This document shows, one piece after another, positions 36,191-45,800 of a stretch of DNA of 64,000 nt (positions are counted from its first letter, which is position 1; the number at the start of each line of letters is the position of its first letter). A model generated the notes under the pieces. That model saw only the letters and a program-made list of their open reading frames with translations, was not told where the DNA came from and did no database searches. This DNA comes from DATFVA01 sp963774455 (GTDB taxonomy: Bacteria > Bacteroidota > Ignavibacteria > Ignavibacteriales > Ignavibacteriaceae): assembly GCA_963774455.1 (NCBI GenBank), contig CAVZFD010000001.1:28383-92382 (forward strand). Reading direction: 5' to 3'. The translations under genes were made by a program, and so were the position numbers.

Positions 36191-37557
36191 TCAAGCCTTA
36201 TATATTTTTCATTTAATGTAAAAAAGAAAGCGGCTCCTCTATCTTTTTCGGATTCTGCCCATACCTCCCCGCCGTGTCTGCGTATAGCCTTCTGCACGTT
36301 TGCAAGTCCTATCCCGGTTCCGGAGAATTCATCAGCGTGATGCAGGCGCTGGAACGGTGAGAAGAGCTTCCCGGCATACTTCATGTCGAACCCTGCGCCA
36401 TTATCCTTAACAAAGCAGACTGTCCTGTTATTTTCCTTACTGCACCCAAACTCAATCCTTGCCTCTTCCTTTTTTGAAGTAAACTTATAAGCATTCTCCA
36501 GCAGGTTATTAAGTGCAGCCTGGAGCAGGATCCTGTCGCCTTTTGCCCGTAGACCTTTCTGGATAATAAACTCAACCTTTCGTTCCGGAGCAATCTTATT
36601 AAGTTCCCCGGTAATAGAAACAACCAGTTCACTAAGGTCAACTTCTGTTACTTCAAGTTCTTTGCGTGTAATGCGGGAGAGAGAAAGAATATCATCAATC
36701 AGATTGCCCATACGCTGACTGGCAGCACGCACCCGTGCAAGATAATCGCGGCCCGTATCGTCAAGCCTGTCATTATAATCCTCAACCAGAGCCTGGCTGA
36801 ACCCGTCGATACTTCTGAGGGGAGCACGGAGGTCGTGGCTGACAGAATAAGCAAATGCCTCAAGCTCTTTATTTACGGACTCAAGTTCGCGTGTACGCTC
36901 CTTTATCTTCTTCTCAAGATTCCGCTCAGAAGCAATACGCTCCGTAACATCACGGTAGTTAAGGACCACTGCGTTTACTGCTTCATCCTCAAGCCGGTTC
37001 TGGATGTCAACCTCCAGCCATTTCCAACTGCCGTTTTTATGGCGGGCTCTTATAACCACTTGCAGATGTTTGCCCGGTACAGAAAGTATTTCCTGCAGCA
37101 GATCCCTTACGTATTCTGTCTCTTCGGGATGCAGCAGGTCAAATGAATGAGACCCTATCAATTCTTCGGGTGTAAATCCCATTACACGCTCAATTGACGG
37201 GCTCTCATACATAATATACCCTTTAGCGTCAAGGAGTGCAATTACGTCAGAGTTATTTTCGATCAGGCTTTTAAACTTTTTCTCAGCCCTGATAAGTTCC
37301 GGGTTTACATTCGGTTTATCCAGCTGCTCACGGTAAAGCCGCTTATAAAGATTTACCTGCCTGTTATGCCATAAAAGGCCAAACAGGGATGCTCCTGAAA
37401 TAATTAGTCCCGCGATTATGATAACCAGTGCGCCCGTGATCCCGGGCTGGTTAATAGAAATGAAATACCCCGCCGTCAGTACGGTGATAAAAAACAGCAA
37501 GATTAATGCCGTTACAACAGGCATACGGCTGCTTTTAGTAATGAGCTCAGGTTTCAT
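36187..37557 (-). CDS. Membrane PAS histidine kinase
   Basis: A 456-residue kinase with two N-terminal membrane helices (~17-37 and 41-62), a PAS domain (~95-215, SPSIERVMGFTPEELIG), a coiled-coil-like linker, HisKA with YSVSHDLRAPLRSIDGFSQA, and HATPase with NLLENAYKFTS, DNGAGFDMKYAGKLFSPFQR and GTGIGLANVQKAI. HDLRAPLR marks the phytochrome-type subgroup, in keeping with the Rcp1-like regulator directly downstream. There is almost no periplasmic loop, so it probably senses an internal or membrane signal. Confidence 0.9.
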   Translation of the reverse strand: MKPELITKSSRMPVVTALILLFFITVLTAGYFISINQPGITGALVIIIAGLIISGASLFGLLWHNRQVNLYKRLYREQLDKPNVNPELIRAEKKFKSLIENNSDVIALLDAKGYIMYESPSIERVMGFTPEELIGSHSFDLLHPEETEYVRDLLQEILSVPGKHLQVVIRARHKNGSWKWLEVDIQNRLEDEAVNAVVLNYRDVTERIASERNLEKKIKERTRELESVNKELEAFAYSVSHDLRAPLRSIDGFSQALVEDYNDRLDDTGRDYLARVRAASQRMGNLIDDILSLSRITRKELEVTEVDLSELVVSITGELNKIAPERKVEFIIQKGLRAKGDRILLQAALNNLLENAYKFTSKKEEARIEFGCSKENNRTVCFVKDNGAGFDMKYAGKLFSPFQRLHHADEFSGTGIGLANVQKAIRRHGGEVWAESEKDRGAAFFFTLNEKYIRLE

Positions 37558-37745
37558 CTGTAACGTGGAATACCTGGAGTTAGTAAAAATTATAAAAAAT
37601 TATATCGGTAATTAAAAATCGGATGTCAGATAAATAAAACGTCGCCGGTCCTTTGTCCGCAAGATCTGGATCTTCTAAAAGAAGAGGGCACTTTTTTTTC
37701 GATGATCCAACAATATTAAAGAACACGGAGACGTTTAATTTTATA

Positions 37746-38126
37746 TTATGAGGCGGCCCCGGAATTTATAGAGAATATAGAGGAGATCTGCCGGAGCAGC
37801 CCCGAACTTATTTCAGCCTTTGACAAATAGCCATCTGCCCCTGAGCTAACCGCTTCAAGTCTGTATTCAGGATGGTCATTAAATGATAAGAGCAGAATTC
37901 TTGGGGGATTGTCCAGAGATTTAATAATCCTGGCGGCTTCAAAACCGCTCAATCCCGGCATTTTAACATCCATCAGCACGAGATCAGGTTTAAGTTTGCC
38001 GCACAATTTTACTGCTTCCTCGCCCGAAGGGGCCTTTCCGGCTATTTCTACACCGGGAAATGTGGCGACAAACCTGACAAGAGTCTTCAGAAAATCTTCG
38101 TTATCGTCAACCAGTAAAACCCGCAA
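37746..38126 (-). CDS. Orphan single-domain response regulator
   Basis: A 126-residue receiver: LLVDDNEDF, phospho-Asp in LVLMDVKMPGLSGFE, switch LLLSFNDHPEY and Lys in YLSKAEIS. No DNA-binding domain follows, although the LuxR-type regulators nearby share the same receiver style, so it may be a clipped NarL-type protein or a true single-domain one. A 188-base gap separates it from the kinase ahead of it. Confidence 0.88.
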   Translation of the reverse strand: MRVLLVDDNEDFLKTLVRFVATFPGVEIAGKAPSGEEAVKLCGKLKPDLVLMDVKMPGLSGFEAARIIKSLDNPPRILLLSFNDHPEYRLEAVSSGADGYLSKAEISSGLLRQISSIFSINSGAAS

Positions 38127-38221
38127 CCGACACTCCTTAATCTCCTGCGAATGAATTATTTCAATGATTCTAACTTAAGGGATGAGGGTAAGGGAGGCAA
38201 TCAGGGGAAACCTGATTTTCA

Positions 38222-38285
38222 AGTAAAAAGTAAAAAGTAAAAAGTAAATTCAGAAGAAAAGGCAAAAGGAAAAAGAAAGTAAAGT
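38222..38285. repeat. AAGTAAAAAG heptanucleotide repeat
   Basis: GTAAAAA units in 7-base register end at the stop of the four-helix-bundle gene, whose terminal AAAAAGTAA reads as repeat sequence. Confidence 0.75.
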
Positions 38286-38286
38286 A

Positions 38287-38664
38287 TTACTTTTTGCAAT
38301 TGGCTTTTGTCTTTGAACTTGTCTTGACAGCAATTGATCCCAAGATTTTACGGAGTTGTTCTGCTTCGTTATTTAAAAGCATTATTTCTTTCATACAACT
38401 TGTTTCATTAAGCAAAGCAGCAATTATTTTCATCCAATAAGCTGATTCCCTCATTTCTCTTAAAGAAATATGTACTTTATGATTGAAATCGGCTAATGAT
38501 GAGCCGGCCTGCGCCTCTTCATAATTAGCTCCTGAAGAAGTACAGCTTTTAGCTAATTGAAATCTTATCATTCTGAATTCAGGGGTATCCGGCAGCTTTG
38601 GAAGGAATTTTAAAACATGCACACCGAATTCAAATAGTCTTTTTTGAAGTTCATTTTCTCCCAT
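38287..38664 (-). CDS. Four-helix bundle protein (23S rRNA IVS-type)
   Basis: A 125-residue helical protein: FEFGVHVLKFLPKLPDTPEF, RFQLAKSCTSSGANYEEAQ and SLREMRESAYWMKII are the typical S23/four-helix-bundle signature, first found in intervening sequences of 23S rRNA genes but common as stand-alone genes. No rRNA lies around it. Biochemical role unknown; an RNA-binding role is often suggested. The last codons and stop (AAA AAG TAA) look like part of the neighbouring repeat. Confidence 0.85.
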   Translation of the reverse strand: MGENELQKRLFEFGVHVLKFLPKLPDTPEFRMIRFQLAKSCTSSGANYEEAQAGSSLADFNHKVHISLREMRESAYWMKIIAALLNETSCMKEIMLLNNEAEQLRKILGSIAVKTSSKTKANCKK

Positions 38665-38669
38665 TGTAT

Positions 38670-39205
38670 TCCCTTTGCTTTACTTTTTCCTTTTGCCTTT
38701 TTACTTTTTCCTTGGTTTACCTATAACTTTTTCCTTGTTCCTTCTTCCTTCTTCTTCACTTTTTCCTTTTGCCTTTTTACTTTTTACTTGGTTTACCTTT
38801 CACTTTTTCCTTTTGCCTTTTTACTTTTTCCTTGGTTTACCTTTCACTTTTTCCTTTTGCTTTTTACTTTTTACTTTTTACTTGGTTTACCTTTTCCTTT
38901 TTCCTTTTTACTTTTTCCTTTTTACTTTTTCCTTGTTTACCTTTTCCTTTCTTACTTTTTACTTTTTACTTTTTCCTTGGTTTACCTTTTCCTTTTTACT
39001 TTTTACTTTTTACTTTTTACTTTTTACTTGGTTTACCTTTTCCTTTTTACTTTTTACTTTTTACTTTTTACTTTTTACTTGGTTTACCTTTTCCTTTTTA
39101 CTTTTTACTTTTTACTTTTTACTTTTTCCTTGGTTTACCTTTTCCTTTTTACTTTTTACTTTTTACTTTTTACTTTTTCCTTGGTTTACCTTTTACTTTT
39201 TACTT
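38670..39205. repeat. Large CTTTTTA/CTTTTTC repeat array with ~51-bp higher-order unit
   Basis: Over 500 bases of 7-base units, punctuated by GGTTTACCT every ~51 bases in the right half. The right end supplies the stop codon (AAG TAA on the minus strand) of the LuxR-type regulator. Phe/Leu/Tyr-rich open frames across it are by-products of the repeat. Confidence 0.95.
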
Positions 39206-39862
39206 GATAATCCCTCTCTTCATCGCATACCTTACCAACCCGGGGATGTCTTTGATGTCGAGTTTTTTCATTATCTGGGAGCGGTGGGTTTCTACGGTCT
39301 TGATGCTGATGAAAAGCTTCTCCGCAATTTCCCTGGTGGAATTCCCTTCAGCGATGAGCTGCAGTACTTCTTTCTGGCGGGAAGAAAGCTCATCTTTCTT
39401 TTCCAACACTTTTTCTGGTGAGGATGCATGCTTCAGGCGCTCTTTGTATTCATCAATCATCTTGCGTGGAATGGCGGGACTAATATAAACTTTCCCCTCC
39501 TTAACCGTATCGAGCGCCAGCCGGAGCTCATTCGGTGCAGAATCCTTAAGCAGGTAACCCGAAGCGCCGGCCTTTAATGCCTGCAGCACATACTCCTCAT
39601 CGAGGTACATCGAGAGAATAACCACCGCAACATCGGGATAGTCTTTCTTGATCATTTCCGCGGCCTGTAGTCCGTTCAGCTCGGGCATTGCGATATCGAG
39701 AAAAACAATGTCAGGTTTAAGCTTCCCAGTAAGCTTAACGGCTTCACGACCGTCGCCCGCCTCGCCTACAACTTCCACTCCGTCGGAATTTTCAAGTAAA
39801 GACCTTATCCCCGCCCTGACGAGCTTATGATCGTCAGCTAAAATAACCCTGGTTGGATCCAT
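39200..39862 (-). CDS. NarL/LuxR-family response regulator
   Basis: A 220-residue regulator: a receiver with LADDHKLVRAGI, phospho-Asp in IVFLDIAMPELNG and Lys in YLLKDSAP, then a LuxR-type HTH with SSRQKEVLQLIAEGNSTREI and KTVETHRSQIMKKLDI. It binds DNA when phosphorylated by its partner, surely the HisKA_3 kinase encoded 0 bases upstream (39863). The stop codon TAA arises from the adjoining AAGTAAA repeat. Confidence 0.93.
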   Translation of the reverse strand: MDPTRVILADDHKLVRAGIRSLLENSDGVEVVGEAGDGREAVKLTGKLKPDIVFLDIAMPELNGLQAAEMIKKDYPDVAVVILSMYLDEEYVLQALKAGASGYLLKDSAPNELRLALDTVKEGKVYISPAIPRKMIDEYKERLKHASSPEKVLEKKDELSSRQKEVLQLIAEGNSTREIAEKLFISIKTVETHRSQIMKKLDIKDIPGLVRYAMKRGIIK

Positions 39863-42424
39863 TTAAATTTTTACCTGGCAGCTTGCCGTTAAAACAGTTC
39901 CCGAACCTTTTGTTGATTTAACAGAGAATCCTCCGCCGAGAAGTTCGGCCCTCTCCTGCATACTTATCAGTCCCAGGCTCTTACCTGCAGCAGCCCGGTT
40001 CAAAGCTTTTTGTGTATCGAATCCTTTTCCGTCGTCTTCAATGGTCAGAATAATGGAACTTTTATTCTGATTTAACGATACCTTAACATAACCAGCTTCG
40101 GCGTGTTTTGCAATATTTGTAAGTGCCTCCTGGCATATCCTGAACATATTAATTGCGCACTCGGGCGGAAGCTCGTTAGGGATTTTTTTAATCCCTGTTT
40201 TCACCTCAATGCCCGTTCTCTGGTGAAACTTATCGAGGTACCACCGGAGCGAAGCCTCCAACCCGAGATCATCAATCATAGCTGGACGCAATTCCAGTGA
40301 AAGGTTTCTCACCACAGAAATTGTATTTTCAACCAGCCTGGTGCAGTCATCCGCAAGCTCTGCCGCCTCATCGTGATTGTCGCCGTCCTTAATCCTCTGA
40401 ACGTCGATCTTTATTGCTGTAAGCATTTGTCCTATCTCATCGTGGAGTTCCCTCGAAATATTTCGCTTCTCGCTTTCCTGCACGCTTATAAGCCGTGACG
40501 AAAGTATCTTCAGCCTGTTGCGCGCCGCGGTAATCTGTTTGAACAGCTTCTCCCTTTCCTTTTCAGATTTCTTTTTTTCTGTAACATCAATAAGGAAGGA
40601 TGAGATACCCATAGGATGATGATTTGAATCCAGCAGCGGTGCGGCCGCAATACTCACAATTATTTTTTTTCCATCTTTTCTCAAACGGACCACTTCCCTT
40701 CCGGTGAAGCTCTCTCCCCTCATAATGGTATCGCGGAGAGATTTATGTTCCGCAGCTGAGTCTTCAGGTACGAACGGCACCGGTTTTCCGATCACCTCAT
40801 CGCTGCTCCAGCCGAACATCTTTTCACTGGCAAGGTTCCACAATTCCGTATTTCCATTCCCGTCAAGAATAATTATACTGAGCGGAGAATAATTTATAAG
40901 TGAACGAAGAAGCTCATTAAGCCGGTGGTATTCCGCTTCAGCTTTTCTGTGGGCAGTAACATCGGTAATGAGTGCGAGTCCCCCCGCATAATCGTTCCCC
41001 TCATCAAATATCGGCACGGCATTCACCATCACCCATCGCTCCGACCCATCGCTGTGCTTAAGCCTGAACTGAAAAGTTTCACGGGAACCCGCGGCATTTT
41101 CCCTCACATATTTTTCCGCCTTACCGATATCCTCATCAAACACAAAGTTCATAACCGGACTATTTTCTATTTCCTCTACCTGCATTCCCACTATTCCGGC
41201 AAGTTTCCCGTTCACAAAAGTTATCTGCTGATCTTTATTTACCAGCAGAATCCCTTCGTTGGCATTCTCAACTATCATGCGATATTTTTCTTCACTCTCT
41301 CTCTGAGCGTTCTCGGCTTTCACCTTTGAGGTAACGTCATCGGCAAGTACAATCCTGGCGGGCCGTCCGTTGAAGTTGATGGAATGGGTAGTTACGTCCA
41401 CACTTATGATAACTCCGTTCTTCAGTGTATGCCTCCAAATACCAAACCGTTTCATTCCCCTGCCCTGTGTTTTAAATACGTTGATAAGTGCAGGGATATC
41501 TTCTTCAGGACGAATATCCATTATCGTCATTTTCATCAACTCATCCCTGGTATAGCCGTAATGTTCAACGGCCGACTCATTCACCGCGAGGAAATTATAA
41601 GTCTCTTCATCATAAACGAACATCGGCAGAGGATTTCTTTCAAACAGCATCCGATATCTTTCCTCGTTGTCCTTCAAGGCATCTTCGGCGGATTTACGTT
41701 TGGTTACATCACGGGCAATGCCAACCGATATCACCGGATCGCCGGGCAGTACGAAACTTTCCCCCTCAATCCAGAGATACCCGCCCGACTTATGGCGCAC
41801 ACGGAATTCCACCATGCCTTTGGTCTGCCAGTTCTTGAGCAGTATCAGATCATCAGGATGAACGAGTGCCTTTGGACCCATCCCTTGAATTTCATCAAGA
41901 GAATAACCGAAGATTTTTTCGTAAGATGGACTTATATAAAGATAACGACCCTCCAAAACCATAGAAATCAGCTCGCTGGTATTCTCGGCTATTAACCGGA
42001 AACGTTGGATAATGTTCCAATTTTCGTCGAAAAGCTTGTAGTAATTATCTTCACCCTTCTTAAGTCTTTCCAGCATCTGAAGCATGGAGGATGAATCATC
42101 GGTCTTAAAGGAGATAATGATCATTCCGCTGCTGAAGTCGTTGCAGTAAAGTTTCCGTGTAAAAGAAGTGCCGTTATCAGTTTCGAAATGAAAACTGCCG
42201 GACGGGGACTCACCCTTCAGTAAAGCTGAGAGCTTCTCCTTTTCCGAAGGGGGGATAAGATCGAATAGGGTGGCGCCATTATTTGTATTCGATACTGCGG
42301 GATTCCGGTTCGCGGTAAGGAAGTTTCTGCTGTATGCGAGGTTGATGTAAATAATACGCCCTGTCCCCCGTTCTGCAATAATAATGGGGTCGGGATTGAC
42401 GTCGATTAACTTTTGTATATGCAT
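39863..42424 (-). CDS. Five-PAS histidine kinase, HisKA_3 (NarX/DegS) type
   Basis: An 853-residue cytosolic kinase with about five PAS domains (near residues 5-110, 145-255, 258-375, 378-495 and 500-620), then HisKA_3 with the phospho-His in KRNISRELHDEIGQMLTAI and a short HATPase domain (DDGKGFD, LGLISMQERAELLGG). This kinase type pairs with NarL/LuxR regulators, and the gene directly abuts one. PAS stacks of this size usually integrate redox, ligand or light signals; no cofactor can be named from the sequence. Confidence 0.92.
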   Translation of the reverse strand: MHIQKLIDVNPDPIIIAERGTGRIIYINLAYSRNFLTANRNPAVSNTNNGATLFDLIPPSEKEKLSALLKGESPSGSFHFETDNGTSFTRKLYCNDFSSGMIIISFKTDDSSSMLQMLERLKKGEDNYYKLFDENWNIIQRFRLIAENTSELISMVLEGRYLYISPSYEKIFGYSLDEIQGMGPKALVHPDDLILLKNWQTKGMVEFRVRHKSGGYLWIEGESFVLPGDPVISVGIARDVTKRKSAEDALKDNEERYRMLFERNPLPMFVYDEETYNFLAVNESAVEHYGYTRDELMKMTIMDIRPEEDIPALINVFKTQGRGMKRFGIWRHTLKNGVIISVDVTTHSINFNGRPARIVLADDVTSKVKAENAQRESEEKYRMIVENANEGILLVNKDQQITFVNGKLAGIVGMQVEEIENSPVMNFVFDEDIGKAEKYVRENAAGSRETFQFRLKHSDGSERWVMVNAVPIFDEGNDYAGGLALITDVTAHRKAEAEYHRLNELLRSLINYSPLSIIILDGNGNTELWNLASEKMFGWSSDEVIGKPVPFVPEDSAAEHKSLRDTIMRGESFTGREVVRLRKDGKKIIVSIAAAPLLDSNHHPMGISSFLIDVTEKKKSEKEREKLFKQITAARNRLKILSSRLISVQESEKRNISRELHDEIGQMLTAIKIDVQRIKDGDNHDEAAELADDCTRLVENTISVVRNLSLELRPAMIDDLGLEASLRWYLDKFHQRTGIEVKTGIKKIPNELPPECAINMFRICQEALTNIAKHAEAGYVKVSLNQNKSSIILTIEDDGKGFDTQKALNRAAAGKSLGLISMQERAELLGGGFSVKSTKGSGTVLTASCQVKI

Positions 42425-42426
42425 AG

Positions 42427-42848
42427 ATCAAGGAAAAAGTAAAAAGTAAAAAGGAAAAAGTAAATTCAAGGAAAAAGTAAATTCAAGGCAAAAGTAAAAA
42501 GTAAAAAGGAAAAAGTAAATTCAAGGAAAAAGTAAAAAGTAAAAAGTAAAAAGTAAAAAGTAAATTTAAGGAAATAATAAAAAGTAAAAAGGAAAAAGTA
42601 AATTCAAGGAAAAAGTAAAAAGGAAAAAGTAAAAAGTAAATTTAAGGAAATAATAAAAAGTAAAAAGGAAAAAGGAAAGGATAAAACAAGTAACAAGTAA
42701 AAAGGAAAAAGGCAAAAGTAAAAAGTGAAAAGCAAGGAAAATTGTTAAATGGTTAAATGGTTGGATTGAGGATAGGAGGGTAAGTAAACCAAGTAAAAAG
42801 TAAAAAGGAAAAATCAAGGAAAAAGGAAAAAGGCAAAAGTAAAAAGTG
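42427..42848. repeat. GTAAAAAG/GGAAAAAG repeat array with TTCAAGG/TTTAAGG units
   Basis: About 420 bases of 7-base units in the orientation opposite to the 38670 array, broken by AAATTCAAGG or AAATTTAAGG at intervals. A short non-repeat island with TTAAATGG duplicated lies at ~42745-42765. Confidence 0.92.
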
Positions 42849-42861
42849 AGGCAGCAGGAAA

Positions 42862-45800
42862 TTAGTCGGCGAAGGTTACGCGGGCGGTTGTGCCGTCTGC
42901 ATTGAACATCTCCAATTTTCCATCGAACTGATCGATAATGGTTTCAACTAGCTGCAGTCCAAGCGAATCGTTCTTGCGGTAATCCCCTTCCGGAAGTCCT
43001 ACCCCGTTATCCTTTACAATCAACTCATACCGTGTGCTATCACCTTTATTAAGTTCCTCCCCGGTGTCATTATTCTCTAATTTATGAATCGATACGAGGA
43101 TCTCACCGTGGCGGCGTCCTTTAAAGGCGTGTTTATACGCGTTGGATGCCAACTCGTTTATAATCAGTCCTAGTGAAATCGCGTTATTGATATCAAACGA
43201 AATATTCTTTATGTCAACCTTCGTTTCAATGTCACTTCCTCTTAATTCGTACGATATCATCAGGTTATTCAGCAAGTCTGTTACATAATTGTTGAAATCA
43301 ATATTGAAGAGGTTTTTAGACTGATATAGCTTTTCATGTATCAGGGCCATCGACCTTATCCGGTTTCTGCTTTCATTAAATATCTCCTGCGTATGCCTAT
43401 CGGGTATGGTCTTCGACTGCAGGCTAAGCAGACTGGAAATCACCTGCATATTATTCTTCACGCGGTGGTGTATCTCTTTAAGGAGTATCTCCTTCTCCTT
43501 CAGGGAAGCGCTTAGCTTCTGTTCAAATTTTATCTGTTCGGTGATATCGATATTAACACCACGGAGTCCAATTACCTTACTATCAGAATCACAAATACAG
43601 TTCGACTGCGATTCTATCCACAATACAGAACCATCCTTCGCAATCCACCTGAATCTGTCCGTAAGCGCCCGGACTTCCCTGTACTGTATCCGCGAATTTT
43701 GAATCGCGCGTTCAACATCATCGGGATGCATCACTGCAGTCCAGAACCCCGGGTTGTTTTTCCATTCATCCAGGGAATAACCCAGAAGTTTTTCAATATA
43801 CTTACTGATAAAAGAAACCTTCTGTTCAGGAGAACCCGGTTCTCCGTAAATCTCCCACACAACCCCGGGAACGTTTGCAATCAGGTTGTCGATCCTTATG
43901 CGCTGCATTTCCAGCTGACTATAGAGCTTGATCCTTTCTATTTCAATACGTTTTCTCTCAGTAATATCACGGGAAATCCTGATAGTTACCTGTTTGCCAT
44001 GATAATTCACTTTAAGGCTGCTGCTCTCCACCCATACAAACCCGCCGTCCCGTTTTTTGAAGCGAATCTCTATTATAGGCTGACGTTTATATTCCAGCAG
44101 GAGGCTGCGGTCCTCTTCATGCACAAAGTCGTTAGGACTAAATTTGCCGATCAGTTCATCCCCACGGTAGCCAAGTTCTCTTACAAGCGCGGGGTTAGCA
44201 TAAATAAATATATCATTTTCATCCAGGAGCGAAATAAAATCATTTGAATTCTCTGTTATCAGTCTAAACCTCTCCTCGGATTCCCTCAAATCCCGCTCAA
44301 TCTTTTTCCGATATTTAATCTCCTGCTGCTGAAGCCGTATTGTTGTCTCCAGGTTAGTATTCAATTCGCCTATCTGCCTGAATAGTGAAGCATTATCTAT
44401 AGCCATCGCCGCCCGATTAGCAATATCCCCGGCAAACCTGAGATCATCCTCTCCATAATTTTTACCGGATTCGGTTGTGCAGAGAGTAATGGCTCCGAGC
44501 ACCTTTCCGCGCACTTCCAGAGGCACGATCATGATCGACCTGATTCCGAGATTTTTGAAGATCAGGTAAAGCTCTTTATCCTTTATCGACCTGCGCAGGA
44601 ACTCATCACTCAGTTCAGAATACAGCTCCGATTTACCGGTGCGGATAACATTCGGCACGCCTGACGGTTCATCCATTTTCGGAGGATACTTATCCTGAAG
44701 CTCGTGTGCAAACCGTATTTTTTCAGGATCTTTATGATAAACAATAAGACGTTCGATCCCTTCGCCCTTCACCAGATCCACTGCAAACCAGTCGCACACA
44801 GCAGGAGTAAGCAGCTGTGCAAGCGACGTGATAGTTTCCGTATAATCAAGGGATGAGTTAAGAATATAGCTTCCTTCGGCGAGATATCTAAGTTTGGACT
44901 GAACCTCTTCAGCGCGGAACAAAGCTCTCTGCTCACTGACGAGAGCTTTAGAAAGTTCAACTTCGTCGGCTTTTCGTTCAGTAATATCGACAGCAGACCC
45001 GATATAGCCCTGGAACGTTCCATCCACCGAATACCGCGGAACGCCGTGTGTAAGAAGCCATCGGTCCTTCCCGTCACTTCTTAAAAGGCGGAACTCAAAA
45101 CGAAACTCATTCCTGTTTGTGAAAGCCCTCTCAAAAGCATTCCTGAAGGCCGATTTATCTATAGGATGAATACCCTGCATCCATCCTTCGCCGAGCTCCT
45201 GGTCGATTGTTCTTCCCCTGAAATCGAGCCACGGCTTATTAAAATAATAGAACAGGTGATCGATTCCCGTCGTCCATATCATCACCGGGGCGGTATCCGC
45301 CATAGTTCTGAACCGCTGCTCGCTCTCAGAGAGTGCACGCTCGGTATTCTTACGCTCTGTTATATCCACCAGACTGGCGATAGTATACCTGTAAGGAGAA
45401 TTTTCTTCCGGGAAATTAGTTATAGAATAAACGTGGATTGTCTCACCGTTGAAAGTTTTCAATTCGTATTCAGTATCAAAATGTTTCCCGCCGTTAGCCC
45501 TGACGACAAGCAGCTCAGAAAACTTATTAATAAAATCATCCGTAAAAATTTGCGAAAGGTTGTCAATCAGGTGTTGTTTATTACGAGCTTTTAACATAAT
45601 CACCGTGCGCGGGTTGGCGTCAACCATGTGAATTTTGTGAAAGCAGGCAACTACAAATTCAGGATGCTCATTGAAATATTTCCTGAAATTCTCCACACCG
45701 GCCGCCTTCAGCGCATCGAGCATTTTCACGGCATCGGCATCATCTGTCTCCCACATCGACACAGCAGTAGATTCAAAAATACTTCGGTAACGGTACTCAT

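Noticed and set aside
38644..39488. Several Phe/Leu/Tyr-rich frames of 187-248 residues
   Set aside because: They are read-throughs of the CTTTTTA/CTTTTTC repeat, whose units carry no stop in those frames; no ribosome-binding site and no conserved domain.
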